NCBI RefSeq assembly: GCF_030464885.1
Contig: NZ_JALPRJ010000006.1
Coordinates: 62,001-126,000 of the forward strand
Reading direction: 5' to 3'
Source: Caballeronia sp. SEWSISQ10-4 2
Lineage (GTDB): Bacteria > Pseudomonadota > Gammaproteobacteria > Burkholderiales > Burkholderiaceae
Length of the DNA: 64,000 nucleotides
A program made the translations under genes and the position numbers. How positions within the stretch are numbered: position 1 is the first letter of the stretch; each line of letters starts with the position of its first letter. The notes under the pieces are model-generated. The model was given only the letters and a program-made list of their open reading frames with translations, did no database searches and was not told the DNA's origin. This document shows positions 17,133 to 26,105 of this stretch, piece after piece.

Positions 17133-18647
17133 TTACTGGAGCAGCTTCAGAACTTGCTGCGGGTTGGAGTTGGCTTGCGCCAGCACCGAGATACCCGCTT
17201 GTTGCAGAACTTGAGCCTTGCTCAGGTTAGCCGTTTCCTGCGCGAAGTTCGCGTCGGTGATTTGTGACTGAGCGCCCGACAAGTCGGTCGACTGCGCTTG
17301 CTGTGCCGAGGAGATCGACGTGAAACGGTTTTGAGCCGCACCCAGGGTTGCCTGGATGTTGTTCACCGTTGCAAGGGCGTTGTCGATTGCTTCCATCGCG
17401 GCGTTCGCGCCTGAGGTCGTGCTGACGTTCACTGCCGAGATTGCCGGCGGCGTGTTCAACGTGTTGGCCGTAGCGATACCAAAGTTACCCGCGACGGAGT
17501 TCACCGTGCCGAAACCGGTCGGAGCCGCTGCCTGGAGTGCGCCCGTCGTATTGAAGGCGATGGTCGAACCTGCACCTGCGGCACCCGGCGTGATCGTGAA
17601 CAAGGCTGTAGAAGCTGCCGCGCTCAGCGCATTGCCGTTCTGGTCGGTGAACTTAAAGCCGCCGGCTCCATCGCCCAGAACATTGATCGACGTAATGGCT
17701 GCCGTGGTGCCGGCCGCGGCGGTCGCACCGTTACTCGCGAGGTTCACGCCGGTAATCGAACCCAGGCTCGCGTTGTTGGCCGCGTACGTGCCGGCGCCGG
17801 TTGCGCCGTTGGTCCCGCTGAGCGTAGCGAGCGCGGCCGCTGCCGTAGTTTGAGCCGTTGCCTGAACCGTTACGGCAAAAGCGCCTGCGCCAACCAGCGT
17901 CAGCGGCGACGGCAGCGTGGTCGAACCCGTCGTGCTCGCGCCGAACAGTGCCGTCGAAGCGGCGGTCGACAGCGCCTGATTGTTCTGGTCGGTAAAGGTG
18001 AAGCCGCCGTTGCCGTCTGCGAGCACATTGACCGTCGTGATGGCGGGGGTCGTCCCTGCCGCAGCAGCTGCGCCGGCGGAGGTCAGGCTAACGCCCGCGA
18101 TCGAGGCGACCGTTGCACCCTTTTGCGGGATACCGCCGCCGAGCGAGGCTGCGGACAGGCTTTGCGTGAGGTTCAGGCCGATCGTTTGACCCACGTTCGC
18201 GCCGATCTGGAAGCTCACGTTACCTGCCGAGCCATCCAGCACGTTCTTGCCGTTGTAGGTCGTTTGCGACGCTACGCGGTTCACTTCAGCCACTTGCTGC
18301 GCAACTTCTTGTTGCAGTGCTGCCTGGTCGCTTGCCGACAACGAGCCGCTCGATGCCTGAACAGCCAGCGTACGAATGGTTTGCAAGCTCGTCGTGATCT
18401 GCGCCAGACCGCTCGATGCCGTCTGGATCATCGAAACGCCGTCGTTCGAGTTCGAAACGCCTTGGTTCAAACCGTTGATCTGCGTTTGCATACGATTCGA
18501 GATCGCGAGGCCAGCGGCATCGTCTGCTGCGCTGTTAATGCGCTTACCAGATGACAGGCGCGTGATGGCTTGCGACAGCGCGCTTCCCGACGTGTTCAGG
18601 TTTTGCTGGGCGACCAGCGAGTTGATATTGCTATTGATTCCGAGCAT
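17133..18647 (-). CDS. fliC: Flagellin
   Basis: 504 aa from the ATG at 18647, which has AGGAG 9 nt upstream and gives the exact flagellin N-terminus MLGINSNINSLVAQQNL. Conserved D0/D1 segments are at both ends (ITRLSSGKRINSAADDAAGLAISNRM; C-terminal NLSKAQVLQQAGISVLAQAN). The middle domain is large for Burkholderia flagellins and carries a duplicated module of 58 residues (see repeat entry). Transcribed from a FliA promoter with an approximately 95-nt leader. Confidence 0.97.
   Translation of the reverse strand: MLGINSNINSLVAQQNLNTSGSALSQAITRLSSGKRINSAADDAAGLAISNRMQTQINGLNQGVSNSNDGVSMIQTASSGLAQITTSLQTIRTLAVQASSGSLSASDQAALQQEVAQQVAEVNRVASQTTYNGKNVLDGSAGNVSFQIGANVGQTIGLNLTQSLSAASLGGGIPQKGATVASIAGVSLTSAGAAAAAGTTPAITTVNVLADGNGGFTFTDQNNQALSTAASTALFGASTTGSTTLPSPLTLVGAGAFAVTVQATAQTTAAAALATLSGTNGATGAGTYAANNASLGSITGVNLASNGATAAAGTTAAITSINVLGDGAGGFKFTDQNGNALSAAASTALFTITPGAAGAGSTIAFNTTGALQAAAPTGFGTVNSVAGNFGIATANTLNTPPAISAVNVSTTSGANAAMEAIDNALATVNNIQATLGAAQNRFTSISSAQQAQSTDLSGAQSQITDANFAQETANLSKAQVLQQAGISVLAQANSNPQQVLKLLQ
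17598..18116 (-). repeat. Duplicated module in the flagellin variable domain
   Basis: Two 58-residue copies, encoded at 17943-18116 and 17598-17771, are about 71% identical (41 of 58 by my alignment) with a period of 115 residues. Both contain AAAGTT-AIT-NVL-DG-GGF-FTDQN-ALS-AASTALF. The copies fall in the solvent-exposed D2/D3 region between the conserved termini. Confidence 0.9.
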
Positions 18648-18748
18648 TTGGATTTCTCCTGAAAGAACTAAAAGGGCTGTTATGGCTACTTGCTGCACGG
18701 TCCTGTTGCCTGGCGGTTCCGAGCGTGGTAGCCGGCCGCCTACTTGGG

Positions 18749-18775
18749 TTAGCGGCTCATGAAAAAAAAACTTGA
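18749..18775 (-). promoter_or_regulatory. FliA (sigma28) promoter of fliC
   Basis: On the minus strand TCAAG (18775-18771), a 14-nt spacer mostly of T, and GCCGCTAA (18756-18749) match the sigma28 pattern closely. It lies about 100 nt before the fliC start. Confidence 0.85.
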
Positions 18776-18912
18776 GGAATTAGGAAAGGATTTGTAGGGG
18801 GAATGCCGGCAGGGGGAATAGCGCTCGGCAAGCAGCCTGCGAGTAAGCAGATTCGCGGGTATTCTTTTTCGGGCAGCTATTACGTGTTCGCCTTTAACAG
18901 TCAGGAGCAACC

Positions 18913-19860
18913 ATGCAGCACCGTACTATTGGTAATTCGGACCTCAAGGTCGCGCCGCTCGTTTTTGGCGGTAATGTGTTCGGCTGGACCGCCGACGAAC
19001 GCACGTCGTTCTCCCTGCTCGACGCCTTTGTCGACCACGGCCTTAATTTCATCGATACCGCCGACGTCTATTCCCGCTGGGTCGACGGCCACCAGGGCGG
19101 TGAGTCGGAGACGATTATCGGCAAGTGGTTCAAGGAGAGCGGCAAGCGCGACAAGATCGTGCTGGCGACGAAAGTCGGCTTGCTCAGCACGCGGCTGGGG
19201 TTATCGGCGGCGAATATCGAAGCTGCCGTCAACGACTCGCTCAAGCGCTTGAAGACGGATTACATCGACGTTTATTTTTCTCATCGCGACGACGACAAAA
19301 CGCCGCTCCTGGACACGCTCGGCGCGTATCAGAAGCTGATCGCGGCGGGAAAGGTGCGCGTGATCGGCGCGTCGAACTACTCCGGCGAGCGGTTGGAAGA
19401 AGCGCTGAAGGTATCGGCGAAGGAGGGCATTCCGGCTTATCAGATACTTCAGCCCGAATACAATCTTTATGATCGCACCGATTATGAGAGCGATCTGGAG
19501 CCGGTTGTTAAAGCGCACAAGGTATCGGTCGTGCCGTATTACAGCCTGGCGAGCGGATTCCTGAGCGGAAAATACCGCGCCAAAGCCGATATCGAGGGCC
19601 GTGCGCGCGGTGCAAAAGTCGCGGGTTATCTGAACGACCGGGGCTTGAAGATTGTCGATGCGCTCGTGAAAGTGGCAGAACGTCACGACACGCAACCGGC
19701 CGCCATCGCGCTCGCGTGGCTGATCGCACGCCCAGGCATAACGGCGCCGATCGCGAGTGCCACATCGGTCAAACAGCTCGAAAGCCTGGCTCATGCGACC
19801 CGCATTACCCTGGCACCCGAGGATGTCGCAATCCTGGACGAAGCCAGCAATCTGGCCTGA
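18913..19860 (+). CDS. Aldo/keto reductase
   Basis: 315 aa TIM-barrel oxidoreductase. The catalytic tetrad is visible as FIDTADVYSRW (Asp, Tyr), VLATKVG (Lys) and VYFSHRDD (His). NADPH-binding segments include GASNYSG and the C-terminal ASATSVKQLE. It looks like the YajO/Tas-like subfamily with unknown aldehyde or ketone substrates. SD AGGAGCAACC before the ATG. It stands alone between fliC and rpsU. Confidence 0.9.
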   Translation: MQHRTIGNSDLKVAPLVFGGNVFGWTADERTSFSLLDAFVDHGLNFIDTADVYSRWVDGHQGGESETIIGKWFKESGKRDKIVLATKVGLLSTRLGLSAANIEAAVNDSLKRLKTDYIDVYFSHRDDDKTPLLDTLGAYQKLIAAGKVRVIGASNYSGERLEEALKVSAKEGIPAYQILQPEYNLYDRTDYESDLEPVVKAHKVSVVPYYSLASGFLSGKYRAKADIEGRARGAKVAGYLNDRGLKIVDALVKVAERHDTQPAAIALAWLIARPGITAPIASATSVKQLESLAHATRITLAPEDVAILDEASNLA

Positions 19861-20211
19861 AATCGGCAAAAAGCACGTATCATCATGGGGTTGCAGCCCC
19901 GTAAACAGGTGTTGCGGGGTTGGCGACAGTGCGGCGATCTGATAACATCTCGCCCGAATCGAGATTTTTGCCCGATGGCGCCGCTAATTTTACGCGACGC
20001 CGGGCGGCCCGAAGTGCGTTGTTCCGGTTTTTACAGACTGCGCATGCCGTGATCGGCGGTGAAATCCCACCTCTCTCTTTTCCGGCCTCCGTGGCCGCTT
20101 TGCTCGTGTCCGCGCTGTTGAGTGGACGATCGGAGTGCCGGCGCGCGGCGTTGCCTTGGGCTAACGCTTCGCCGCGCAGTCAGAAAAACGTATTAGCGAT
20201 TTAGGACTTCC
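19861..20211 (+). other. Intergenic region upstream of rpsU
   Basis: No gene is supported here. A ggggttgcagcccc hairpin (from about 19886) follows the aldo/keto reductase and could end its transcript. The rest must hold the rpsU promoter and leader; I see no riboswitch. An AGGA about 7 nt before the rpsU ATG is the ribosome-binding site. Confidence 0.45.
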
Positions 20212-20424
20212 ATGACCACTATTGTTTTGAAAGAAAACGAGCCGTTCGACGTCGCGATCCGTCGCTTTCGCCGGACCATCGAAAAGAACGGCCTGATCGC
20301 CGAGCTTCGCGAACGCCAGTCGTACGAAAAGCCGACGACAGCACGCAAGCGCAAGAAGGCGGCAGCAGTTAGCCGCCTGCGCAAGCGTCTGCGCAGCCAG
20401 ATGTTGCCCAAGAAGCTTCACTAA
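20212..20424 (+). CDS. rpsU: 30S ribosomal protein S21
   Basis: 70 aa, basic, with the S21 signature [46 protein letters not shown]21 sits near the 3' end of 16S rRNA and helps initiation. Unlike the rpsU-dnaG-rpoD macromolecular synthesis operon, this copy stands alone and ends in a strong terminator. Burkholderia genomes often have more than one rpsU, so this may be a second copy; the window cannot tell. Confidence 0.97.
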   Translation: MTTIVLKENEPFDVAIRRFRRTIEKNGLIAELRERQSYEKPTTARKRKKAAAVSRLRKRLRSQMLPKKLH

Positions 20425-20464
20425 GTCTTGGTAGGTCGCAGCCTGCTTGATGGGCTGCACCAAT

Positions 20465-20508
20465 GCAAAACGGCGATGCCACCCGCAAGGGTTGCATCGC
20501 CGTTTTGC
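20465..20508. terminator. Strong bidirectional terminator after rpsU
   Basis: A perfect 15-bp stem (20465-20479 with 20494-20508), whose arms carry AAAA and TTTT, encloses an inner accc/gggt hairpin with a GCAA loop. It ends rpsU on the plus strand and could also stop minus-strand transcripts coming from 20711. Confidence 0.9.
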
Positions 20509-20710
20509 TTGTCTGGCTTCTGTGTTTCGGCTTTTACTTCGGCTCGGGGCTCGGGGCTCGACGGGTGCGGGGCATCTATCGGGCGGTGTGGTCGGCTATG
20601 ACCCTACTGCGCAGCGGGCCTTCTGCGGTCAGGTCGTCGGTCCGGGCGCGTTTCGTCTATGGCTGGACTGCGCGTTGCGAGCTTTCGTGCGAGCTGGCCG
20701 GCGCGTATCG

Positions 20711-21070
20711 CTATACAAACGCGTGCCGTTCCCCGACGCGTGCGAGAAGCTGCGGCCATTCCTCCACGCTGAAATCGTCGTGAACCTCCTCCAGTTCGAT
20801 CAGCAATTCGACGATATCAGGATCGTAGGCATTAACCTCTGACGCATACAGCGCACGCAACAACGAGCCGTCCTTCGCGTGCCGGTAGTACGAAATGCCG
20901 ATGCCCTCGATCTCCGGCCGATACAGCTCGTCAGCGATCAGGGATCCAATAGCGCATTTGCGGCCGTTGCCGCTGCGTAGCCGGCACGAGCCGTTTTCAT
21001 CCTCGGATACCGCCCGTTGTGTGAGCAGATGCTTGCTCACGCGTTCGTAGATGTCTCTCGCTGTTAACAT
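20711..21070 (-). CDS. Unrecognised protein, paralogue of the next gene
   Basis: 119 aa, soluble, acidic. I do not recognise the family. It shares an order of motifs with the protein at 21223-21648: I-Y/F-x-R-x3-HL-x2-Q, then C-x-I/V-GS-L/F-I, then EG-I/V-x-I-x-Y, then RAL-x-S-x2-N-x-YDP-x2-VELL-x2-L-x2-VHD-x-F-x3-EW. Both are on the minus strand 150 nt apart. Codon use matches the neighbours. The ATG lacks a clear SD. Confidence 0.7.
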   Translation of the reverse strand: MLTARDIYERVSKHLLTQRAVSEDENGSCRLRSGNGRKCAIGSLIADELYRPEIEGIGISYYRHAKDGSLLRALYASEVNAYDPDIVELLIELEEVHDDFSVEEWPQLLARVGERHAFV

Positions 21071-21222
21071 TGCATTGCTCGATGCTGTAACTATTGCGTT
21101 GCTCGCCTGGTGCTCGCCCGTGGTTCGCTCAACGTGAGCGTGGATGTGAACGCGGTTCGTTCGTGGGTCGCGGGTGACTCGACTGCATCAGCGGCGCCCC
21201 GAGGAATTCTGCGGAACCGCCT

Positions 21223-21648
21223 TCAGGCTGCCGATTTAAGGCGATCCGCCGACAAGTTGAACTGCCGCGCGATGGACGCAAAGCGTTCGCGCCATTCCCA
21301 TTTGCCGAAAACGTCGTGCACGTTTTGCAGGCAACTGAGCAGCTCGACGGTTGTCGGATCGTAGACGTTGATGTTTGAGCGCAACAGGGCGCGCTTCAAC
21401 GCCACGACGCCGACGTCCATGTAGGACGGCACGGTTTCCGGCCCCTTACCGACATACCGGATGGGCACGCCTTCCATGGCGGTCATGTAGTCGCGCGGTT
21501 TGATGAAGCTGCCGACTGGACAACCGCCGCAATAGCCGCGGTACGCACCGCCACCGTGCGGCAACAACGCTGCCCGGCCTTGGCCAAACAGGTGAAGAAC
21601 GGCGCGGTCGAAGATTTCCTGGTGCGTTAAAAAGTTGAGATTTTTCAT
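21223..21648 (-). CDS. Unrecognised protein, paralogue of the previous gene
   Basis: 141 aa from the ATG at 21648, chosen because GGGGAG lies 8-9 nt upstream. Function is not recognised. It shares the HL-x2-Q, GS-F-I, EGV-x-I-x-Y and YDP-x2-VELL-x2-L-x2-VHD-x-F-x3-EW blocks with the 119-aa neighbour, and has an extra Gly/Cys-rich insert (GGGAYRGYCGGCPVGS) whose cysteines could bind metal. The pair looks like an old tandem duplication. Confidence 0.75.
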   Translation of the reverse strand: MKNLNFLTHQEIFDRAVLHLFGQGRAALLPHGGGAYRGYCGGCPVGSFIKPRDYMTAMEGVPIRYVGKGPETVPSYMDVGVVALKRALLRSNINVYDPTTVELLSCLQNVHDVFGKWEWRERFASIARQFNLSADRLKSAA

Positions 21649-22129
21649 TTTGGTTCTCCCCTGCGCCGACAACAGCGGTGCTTCGTGGGTGTTCATCAAA
21701 CAGCATTATCAGTATCGGACGCGGACTCGGTCGTCATAGCGCGGTTGACCACATAAATCGCGTCATTTCACCCGTCTGTCTGCTTCTGCCTCGACCGTTC
21801 TGACGACCCGAACACGTTTGGCAAATCGCACCCGGCGATAACCGTGTTTAGCGTCAGGCCCTTCGCCGGAAAACCCGCCTACATCATAGTTATAGCGGGT
21901 TCTTTCCGGTAAAAAGGTGGCGGTATGTGCGGTTGGCCGCAATTTTGACATGCTGTCCGACTTCTTGCACAGGGGCACAACCCGCGTAAAAGCTTTGTAG
22001 TAAAGGCTTCAGAGCGCGATTCACCCCGGATAAACGACTATCGTCAGGATTTTCCCTGATGGTGGTTTAAATCGCGAGAAATGTTGCGAAAACGCAATGT
22101 CAAGATCGGAAAGCCGTGGAGCAAATTGC
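21649..22129. other. AT-richer intergenic region with one doubtful small frame
   Basis: A region of lower GC than its neighbours between tag and the paralogous pair. It should hold the promoter of the 21648 gene. A 62-71 aa minus-strand frame (21763-21978) begins at alternative starts with no good SD; it is noted separately at low confidence. I see no RNA gene. Confidence 0.4.
21763..21951 (-). CDS. Doubtful small basic protein
   Basis: 62 aa from the ATG at 21951 (an in-frame start at 21978 gives 71 aa). It is Arg/Lys-rich, with no domain I recognise and no clear ribosome-binding site. It occupies an otherwise empty AT-richer region in the same direction as the paralogous pair. It may be a chance frame. 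Confidence 0.2.
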   Translation of the reverse strand: MSKLRPTAHTATFLPERTRYNYDVGGFSGEGPDAKHGYRRVRFAKRVRVVRTVEAEADRRVK

Positions 22130-22771
22130 CTAATTTGTTCGGCGTTTGACGGATTCGCGCTTGGGGACGGCGACGCTGTCGCGGAATCGGCAGAGACAGG
22201 CGGCCTCGTGGTCGTTGACCATGCCTGTCGCCTGCATGAAGGCATAGCAAATGGTTGTTCCGACGAACTTGCAGCCGTATTTCTTGAGAGCGCGGCTCAT
22301 GGCGTCGGAAATCTCGTTGGAGGCGGGCGCTTGCGCATAAGTCGCGCGCGGGGTGTCGATAGGCGTATTGCCCACGAACGACCAGACGAAGTTCGCGAGC
22401 GAGCCATGTTCCGCCTGGATGCGCTGCACCGCGCGCGCGTTGGCGACGGCCGCAGAGATCTTCGCGCGATTGCGGATGATGCGAGTATCGAGCCGCAGCC
22501 GTGCTGCGTCGTCTTCGCTGAAAGCGGCCACCCGGCCGATGTCGAAGTTGTGGAACAGAGCCCGGTAACCCTCGCGCTTGTTCAAGATCGTCAACCAGGA
22601 CAGCCCGGCTTGCGCGCCTTCCAGCACAAGCATTTCGAACAGATGGCGATCGTCATGGGAAGCAACACCCCATTCCTCGTCGTGGTAGCGGACGAGTGCT
22701 TCCGTGGTGGCCCAGCCGCAGCGGTGCGGCTCGGTGTAGTCCTCTGGGCGGCCTTTCTTCGTGTTGGTCAT
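22130..22771 (-). CDS. tag: DNA-3-methyladenine glycosylase I
   Basis: 213 aa from the ATG at 22771; a TTG 33 nt upstream is possible, and neither start has a good SD. Tag removes N3-methyladenine from alkylated DNA. Signatures: RCGWATTEALVRYHDEEWGV, the substrate pocket LFEMLVLEGAQAGLSWLTILNKREGYRALFHNFD and the C-terminal GTTICYAFMQATGMVNDHEAACLCR. Zn-site Cys and His residues are in the first and last blocks, as in the E. coli enzyme. Monocistronic. Confidence 0.93.
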   Translation of the reverse strand: MTNTKKGRPEDYTEPHRCGWATTEALVRYHDEEWGVASHDDRHLFEMLVLEGAQAGLSWLTILNKREGYRALFHNFDIGRVAAFSEDDAARLRLDTRIIRNRAKISAAVANARAVQRIQAEHGSLANFVWSFVGNTPIDTPRATYAQAPASNEISDAMSRALKKYGCKFVGTTICYAFMQATGMVNDHEAACLCRFRDSVAVPKRESVKRRTN

Positions 22772-22920
22772 GTCGGATTCGGAGCGTGCTTGGTTGGTGT
22801 TCAATCAGCATAGGCTGAAGAGTTCGGGGAGAACAGTCGACCGATCGGCCAGGCGTTTCACGAGATCTGGCCCAATCGGCCGAGTGGCGGCGCGCCGGTC
22901 GTGCCGTTAAGCTTGCGGAC

Positions 22921-23826
22921 ATGACTACTTCAACCTACACACACAGGTACCTGATCGGCGTCGATGGCGGCGGCAGCGGTACACGCGTTGTCCTGGCCGA
23001 TGCAACAAACGGCATCGAACTGGCGCGCGCCACAGGTGGACCATCGGGCCTTGCGCTCGGCGTCGAGCGTGCGTGGGACGCAATCGAAGTGGCGTGTTCG
23101 CGCGCGTTCGTAACAGCGGGCCTGCCGTTCGAGTGGAGTGCATGTGCGCTCGGCTGCGGCCTGGCTGGCGTGAATCACGCGGGGTGGCTGGCGCAGTTTC
23201 ACGCAACCGCGCCCGATGGATGCGCGCTTGCTGTCGAAAGCGACGCCTTCACCACGTTGCTTGGCGCGCACGGCGGCGAGCCGGGCGTGATCGTGGCGTT
23301 GGGAACGGGCAGCATCGCCGCGTCGCTGGATGCAGACGGCCAGTTCAGGATTGCGGGCGGTTATGGTTTTCCGAGTGGCGACGAGGCGAGCGGAGCGTGG
23401 CTGGGCTTACGGGCCATCGTGCACCTGCAGCAAGTGCTCGACGGCCGCGCACCCGCCGACGACTGGTCCGCCGCGCTGCTCGCGCACACGGATGCGACTG
23501 ATCGCGACAGTCTCGTTGTATGGGTGTGCGCGGCGAATCAAACGGGTTATGCAACCCTCGCGCCAACGATTTTCGAGCACAAAAACCATCCGTTTGCGGC
23601 GCGTCTACTCGAGCAGGCGGGGCGCGAGATCGCAAAAATGGTGTCGGCGCTTGACCCTGACCACGCGCTTCCGGTCGCGTTGTGTGGCGGACTGGCCGTA
23701 CCGCTCGAGCCATTCGTGCCGCAAGAACTCCGCACCAGGTTGCGTCTGCCGCTAGCGGACTCCGCTACAGGCGCGTTGCAACTGGCTCGCCGCGCCGCGA
23801 GCGGAAAATCGGCCCGCGAGGGCTAA
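22921..23826 (+). CDS. BadF/BadG/BcrA/BcrD-type ATPase, N-acetylglucosamine/glucosamine kinase-like
   Basis: 301 aa, actin-fold sugar kinase family. The phosphate-1 loop LIGVDGGGSGTRVVLAD (about 11-27), ALGCGLAGVNH, the second phosphate loop VIVALGTGSIAAS and the ASGAWLGLRA adenosine segment are all present. The length and lack of Fe-S cysteines point to an amino-sugar kinase (GspK/NAGK-like), not the benzoyl-CoA reductase activator. Followed 39 nt later by a HAD phosphatase; the two may be co-transcribed. No strong SD. Confidence 0.82.
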   Translation: MTTSTYTHRYLIGVDGGGSGTRVVLADATNGIELARATGGPSGLALGVERAWDAIEVACSRAFVTAGLPFEWSACALGCGLAGVNHAGWLAQFHATAPDGCALAVESDAFTTLLGAHGGEPGVIVALGTGSIAASLDADGQFRIAGGYGFPSGDEASGAWLGLRAIVHLQQVLDGRAPADDWSAALLAHTDATDRDSLVVWVCAANQTGYATLAPTIFEHKNHPFAARLLEQAGREIAKMVSALDPDHALPVALCGGLAVPLEPFVPQELRTRLRLPLADSATGALQLARRAASGKSAREG

Positions 23827-23865
23827 AATGCCAGGTTCCTAACGGCTTAAAGGAAACCGCTTCCC

Positions 23866-24702
23866 ATGTATTCGATCATCGCCACCGATCTCGACGGCAC
23901 CTTGCTTAACACCGACCATCAGGTCGACCCGTTCACCGTCGAAACGGTCCGCGAACTCGAAGCGCGCGGCGTGCGTTTCATCATCGCGACGGGGCGGCAT
24001 TATCGCGATGTGGTCGGGATTCGCAAAGTGCTCGGCATCGATGCTTATCTGATCACATCGAACGGCGCCCGCATCCATGCGCCGGGCAACGAGCGCATCT
24101 ATGCACGCGACATTGCGCCGGCTGCCGTGCGTCGTCTCGTCCAGCCGGACCTGGCGGGAAGCGAGCGTGTGATCGTGAACCTCTTTGCCGACGACGCCTG
24201 GCTCATCGACCGTCACGCGCCCGAATTGCTGGCTTTTCACCAGGATTCGGGTTTCGACTATGACGTGATGGATCTGCGTGAGCACGACGGCGAGAACATT
24301 GCGAAGGTGCTGTATATCGGCGAGCCGGACGATCTCGAGGTGACCGCCGCGAATCTCGAACGTGAATTCGGCGATTCCATCTACGTCACTTATTCGTTGC
24401 CCGATTGTCTGGAAGTCATGACGTCGGATGTATCGAAGGGGCGAGCGTTGCAATTCGTGCTGGACCGGCTCGATATCGACACCGCGCATTGCGTGGCTTT
24501 CGGCGACAACATGAACGACATTGATCTGCTCGAAACTGCAGGCCGGCCATTCATGATGAACAACGCAAATCCGGCGCTGATAAAACGCCTGCCGAATGTC
24601 CCGCGAACCGGCAACAATTTCGAGGCCGGCGTTGCTCATCAATTGCGCGCGCTATTTGGCATCACGGATGAACTCGCGGCACCGGCCCGCGCCGACGAAT
24701 AA
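23866..24702 (+). CDS. Cof-type HAD-IIB family phosphatase
   Basis: 278 aa. Motif I TDLDGTLLN has the nucleophile Asp8 and Asp10; motif II is LITSNGA; motif III/IV is the Lys in DVSKGRALQFVLD and FGDNMNDIDLLETAG. The large C2 cap (residues about 85-190) defines the Cof/YidA class, which dephosphorylates sugar phosphates, PLP or FMN. The SD AAAGG lies before the ATG. Immediately downstream of an amino-sugar kinase, so sugar phosphates are plausible substrates. Confidence 0.9.
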   Translation: MYSIIATDLDGTLLNTDHQVDPFTVETVRELEARGVRFIIATGRHYRDVVGIRKVLGIDAYLITSNGARIHAPGNERIYARDIAPAAVRRLVQPDLAGSERVIVNLFADDAWLIDRHAPELLAFHQDSGFDYDVMDLREHDGENIAKVLYIGEPDDLEVTAANLEREFGDSIYVTYSLPDCLEVMTSDVSKGRALQFVLDRLDIDTAHCVAFGDNMNDIDLLETAGRPFMMNNANPALIKRLPNVPRTGNNFEAGVAHQLRALFGITDELAAPARADE

Positions 24703-24753
24703 CGCGAAGGACTAGCGGGCCGCAGCAATTTGCCTTAGCGGTTCCTTAGCCGT

Positions 24754-25038
24754 TTATCCGCGACGATCCCAGCCATTACGATGATCGTCGCCATGATTCC
24801 ACTCGGCGCGGTTCCAGTGTCCTCGGTCCCGTCCGTCCCAGCGGTCGTCGCGATGACCCCAAGCCGGCGGCGGCGCCCGGTAATAGGGCGCGGGCTGGAC
24901 ATACACCGGTGCGGGTTGCACGTACTCAGGCACGCCGAGCGACAGTCCGATAGACAGATCCGTGTGAGCCTGTGCGACGCCAACTGCTCCCGCCGCGAGA
25001 CCGGCGGCAACCAGCAAATGAGTGACGATGCGCTTCAT
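24754..25038 (-). CDS. Small secreted PXPV-repeat-type protein
   Basis: 94 aa. A clear signal peptide (MKRIVTHLLVAAGLAAGAVG ending AQA) is followed by a short YVQPAPVYVQPAPYYRAPPPAW proline repeat and a Trp/Asp/Arg/His-rich tail (WGHRDDRWDGRDRGHW). Such proteins are common in Burkholderia and of unknown function; they are presumed periplasmic or surface exposed. A good SD, AAAGGAG, lies before the ATG. Confidence 0.8.
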   Translation of the reverse strand: MKRIVTHLLVAAGLAAGAVGVAQAHTDLSIGLSLGVPEYVQPAPVYVQPAPYYRAPPPAWGHRDDRWDGRDRGHWNRAEWNHGDDHRNGWDRRG

Positions 25039-25332
25039 GGTGTTCTCCTTTAGGGCGACGCGTGTCGCATGAGTCCAATCTACGCAATGGCTGTTTTACG
25101 AGTATCGACGAGTTGTTAGCAGATGAAAGTAATGCGAAAGTCGAAGGCAGGATTTGTCCGTGAAGTAAATACCCGCAAAGCCCAGCCAGCTATCGCTTCC
25201 CGGGTTGTCCCTAAGCTCGGGATAAGTAAATGAGCTTTTAAAACTTCTGTGGCCCGTAATCGCCCATTACATTTGTCGCGGATTATTCATATTGGTCCGC
25301 GGCATTGACCCTGCATATACGAGTCAAACAAT
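25039..25332. other. Intergenic region
   Basis: AT-richer stretch between the small secreted protein and the aqpZ terminator. It should contain the promoter for the secreted protein on the minus strand. No gene or structured RNA is apparent. Confidence 0.4.
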
Positions 25333-25361
25333 AAAAAACGGGCGCCAAGCGCCCGTTTTTT
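25333..25361. terminator. Bidirectional terminator after aqpZ
   Basis: A 13-bp perfect stem (25333-25345 with 25349-25361) with a CAA loop; the outer arms are A6 and T6, so U-tracts arise on both strands. It follows the aqpZ stop at 25386. Confidence 0.9.
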
Positions 25362-25385
25362 ATCGGTTTTCACCGCTTTTTAATG

Positions 25386-26105
25386 TCAGGCAGCAGAGAA
25401 CGCCCGCTTTTTCGCGCCGGTCAGCAACGGATAGACCACGCCCGCGATGATTGCGCCAATGATCGGGGCGACCCAGAAGAGCCACAACTGTTCCACTGCC
25501 GCGCCGCCCACAAACAAGGCCGGACCCGTGGAACGCGCCGGGTTCACCGACGTATTCGTGACCGGAATCGAGATCAGGTGAATCAGCGTCAGGCACAGGC
25601 CAATGGCGATCGGTGCGAACCCGGCGGGTGCGCGGCTGTCGGTGGCGCCCAGGATGACGAACAGGAAGAAGAACGTCATGACGACTTCACACACCAGCGC
25701 CGCGATCATCGTGTAATGACCAGGCGAACGATCGCCGTAACCGTTGCTGGCAAAGCCGCTGGCAACGAGCTCGAAGTTCGGTGCGCCGCTGGCGATCACG
25801 TACAACACATACGCGCCGATCACGCCGCCGACCACCTGGGCGACAATGTACGGAACCAGATCACGGGCCGGGAACCGTCCGGCGACCGCCAAGCCGATGC
25901 TCACCGCCGGATTCAGGTGGCAACCCGAAATATGGCCGATGGCGTAGGCCATGGTGAGTACGGTCAGGCCGAACGCAAGCGATACGCCCGCAAAACCGAT
26001 CCCGAGTTGAGGAAAACCCGCGGCTAGCACTGCGCTGCCGCAGCCGCCCAGCACGAGCCAGAACGTACCAAACATTTCTGCGCCGAGGCGCTGTCCTAAT
26101 CGCAT
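25386..26105 (-). CDS. aqpZ: Aquaporin Z
   Basis: 239 aa, six membrane segments and two NPA half-helices: [13 protein letters not shown] (Asn65) and [13 protein letters not shown] (Asn188). The narrow-filter residues (His and the Cys/Thr-type loop [12 protein letters not shown]) match water-selective AqpZ, not glycerol facilitators, which have Asp after the second NPA. Inner-membrane water channel for osmotic adjustment. AGGA 10 nt before the ATG. It diverges from the hns-like gene. Confidence 0.95.
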   Translation of the reverse strand: MRLGQRLGAEMFGTFWLVLGGCGSAVLAAGFPQLGIGFAGVSLAFGLTVLTMAYAIGHISGCHLNPAVSIGLAVAGRFPARDLVPYIVAQVVGGVIGAYVLYVIASGAPNFELVASGFASNGYGDRSPGHYTMIAALVCEVVMTFFFLFVILGATDSRAPAGFAPIAIGLCLTLIHLISIPVTNTSVNPARSTGPALFVGGAAVEQLWLFWVAPIIGAIIAGVVYPLLTGAKKRAFSAA

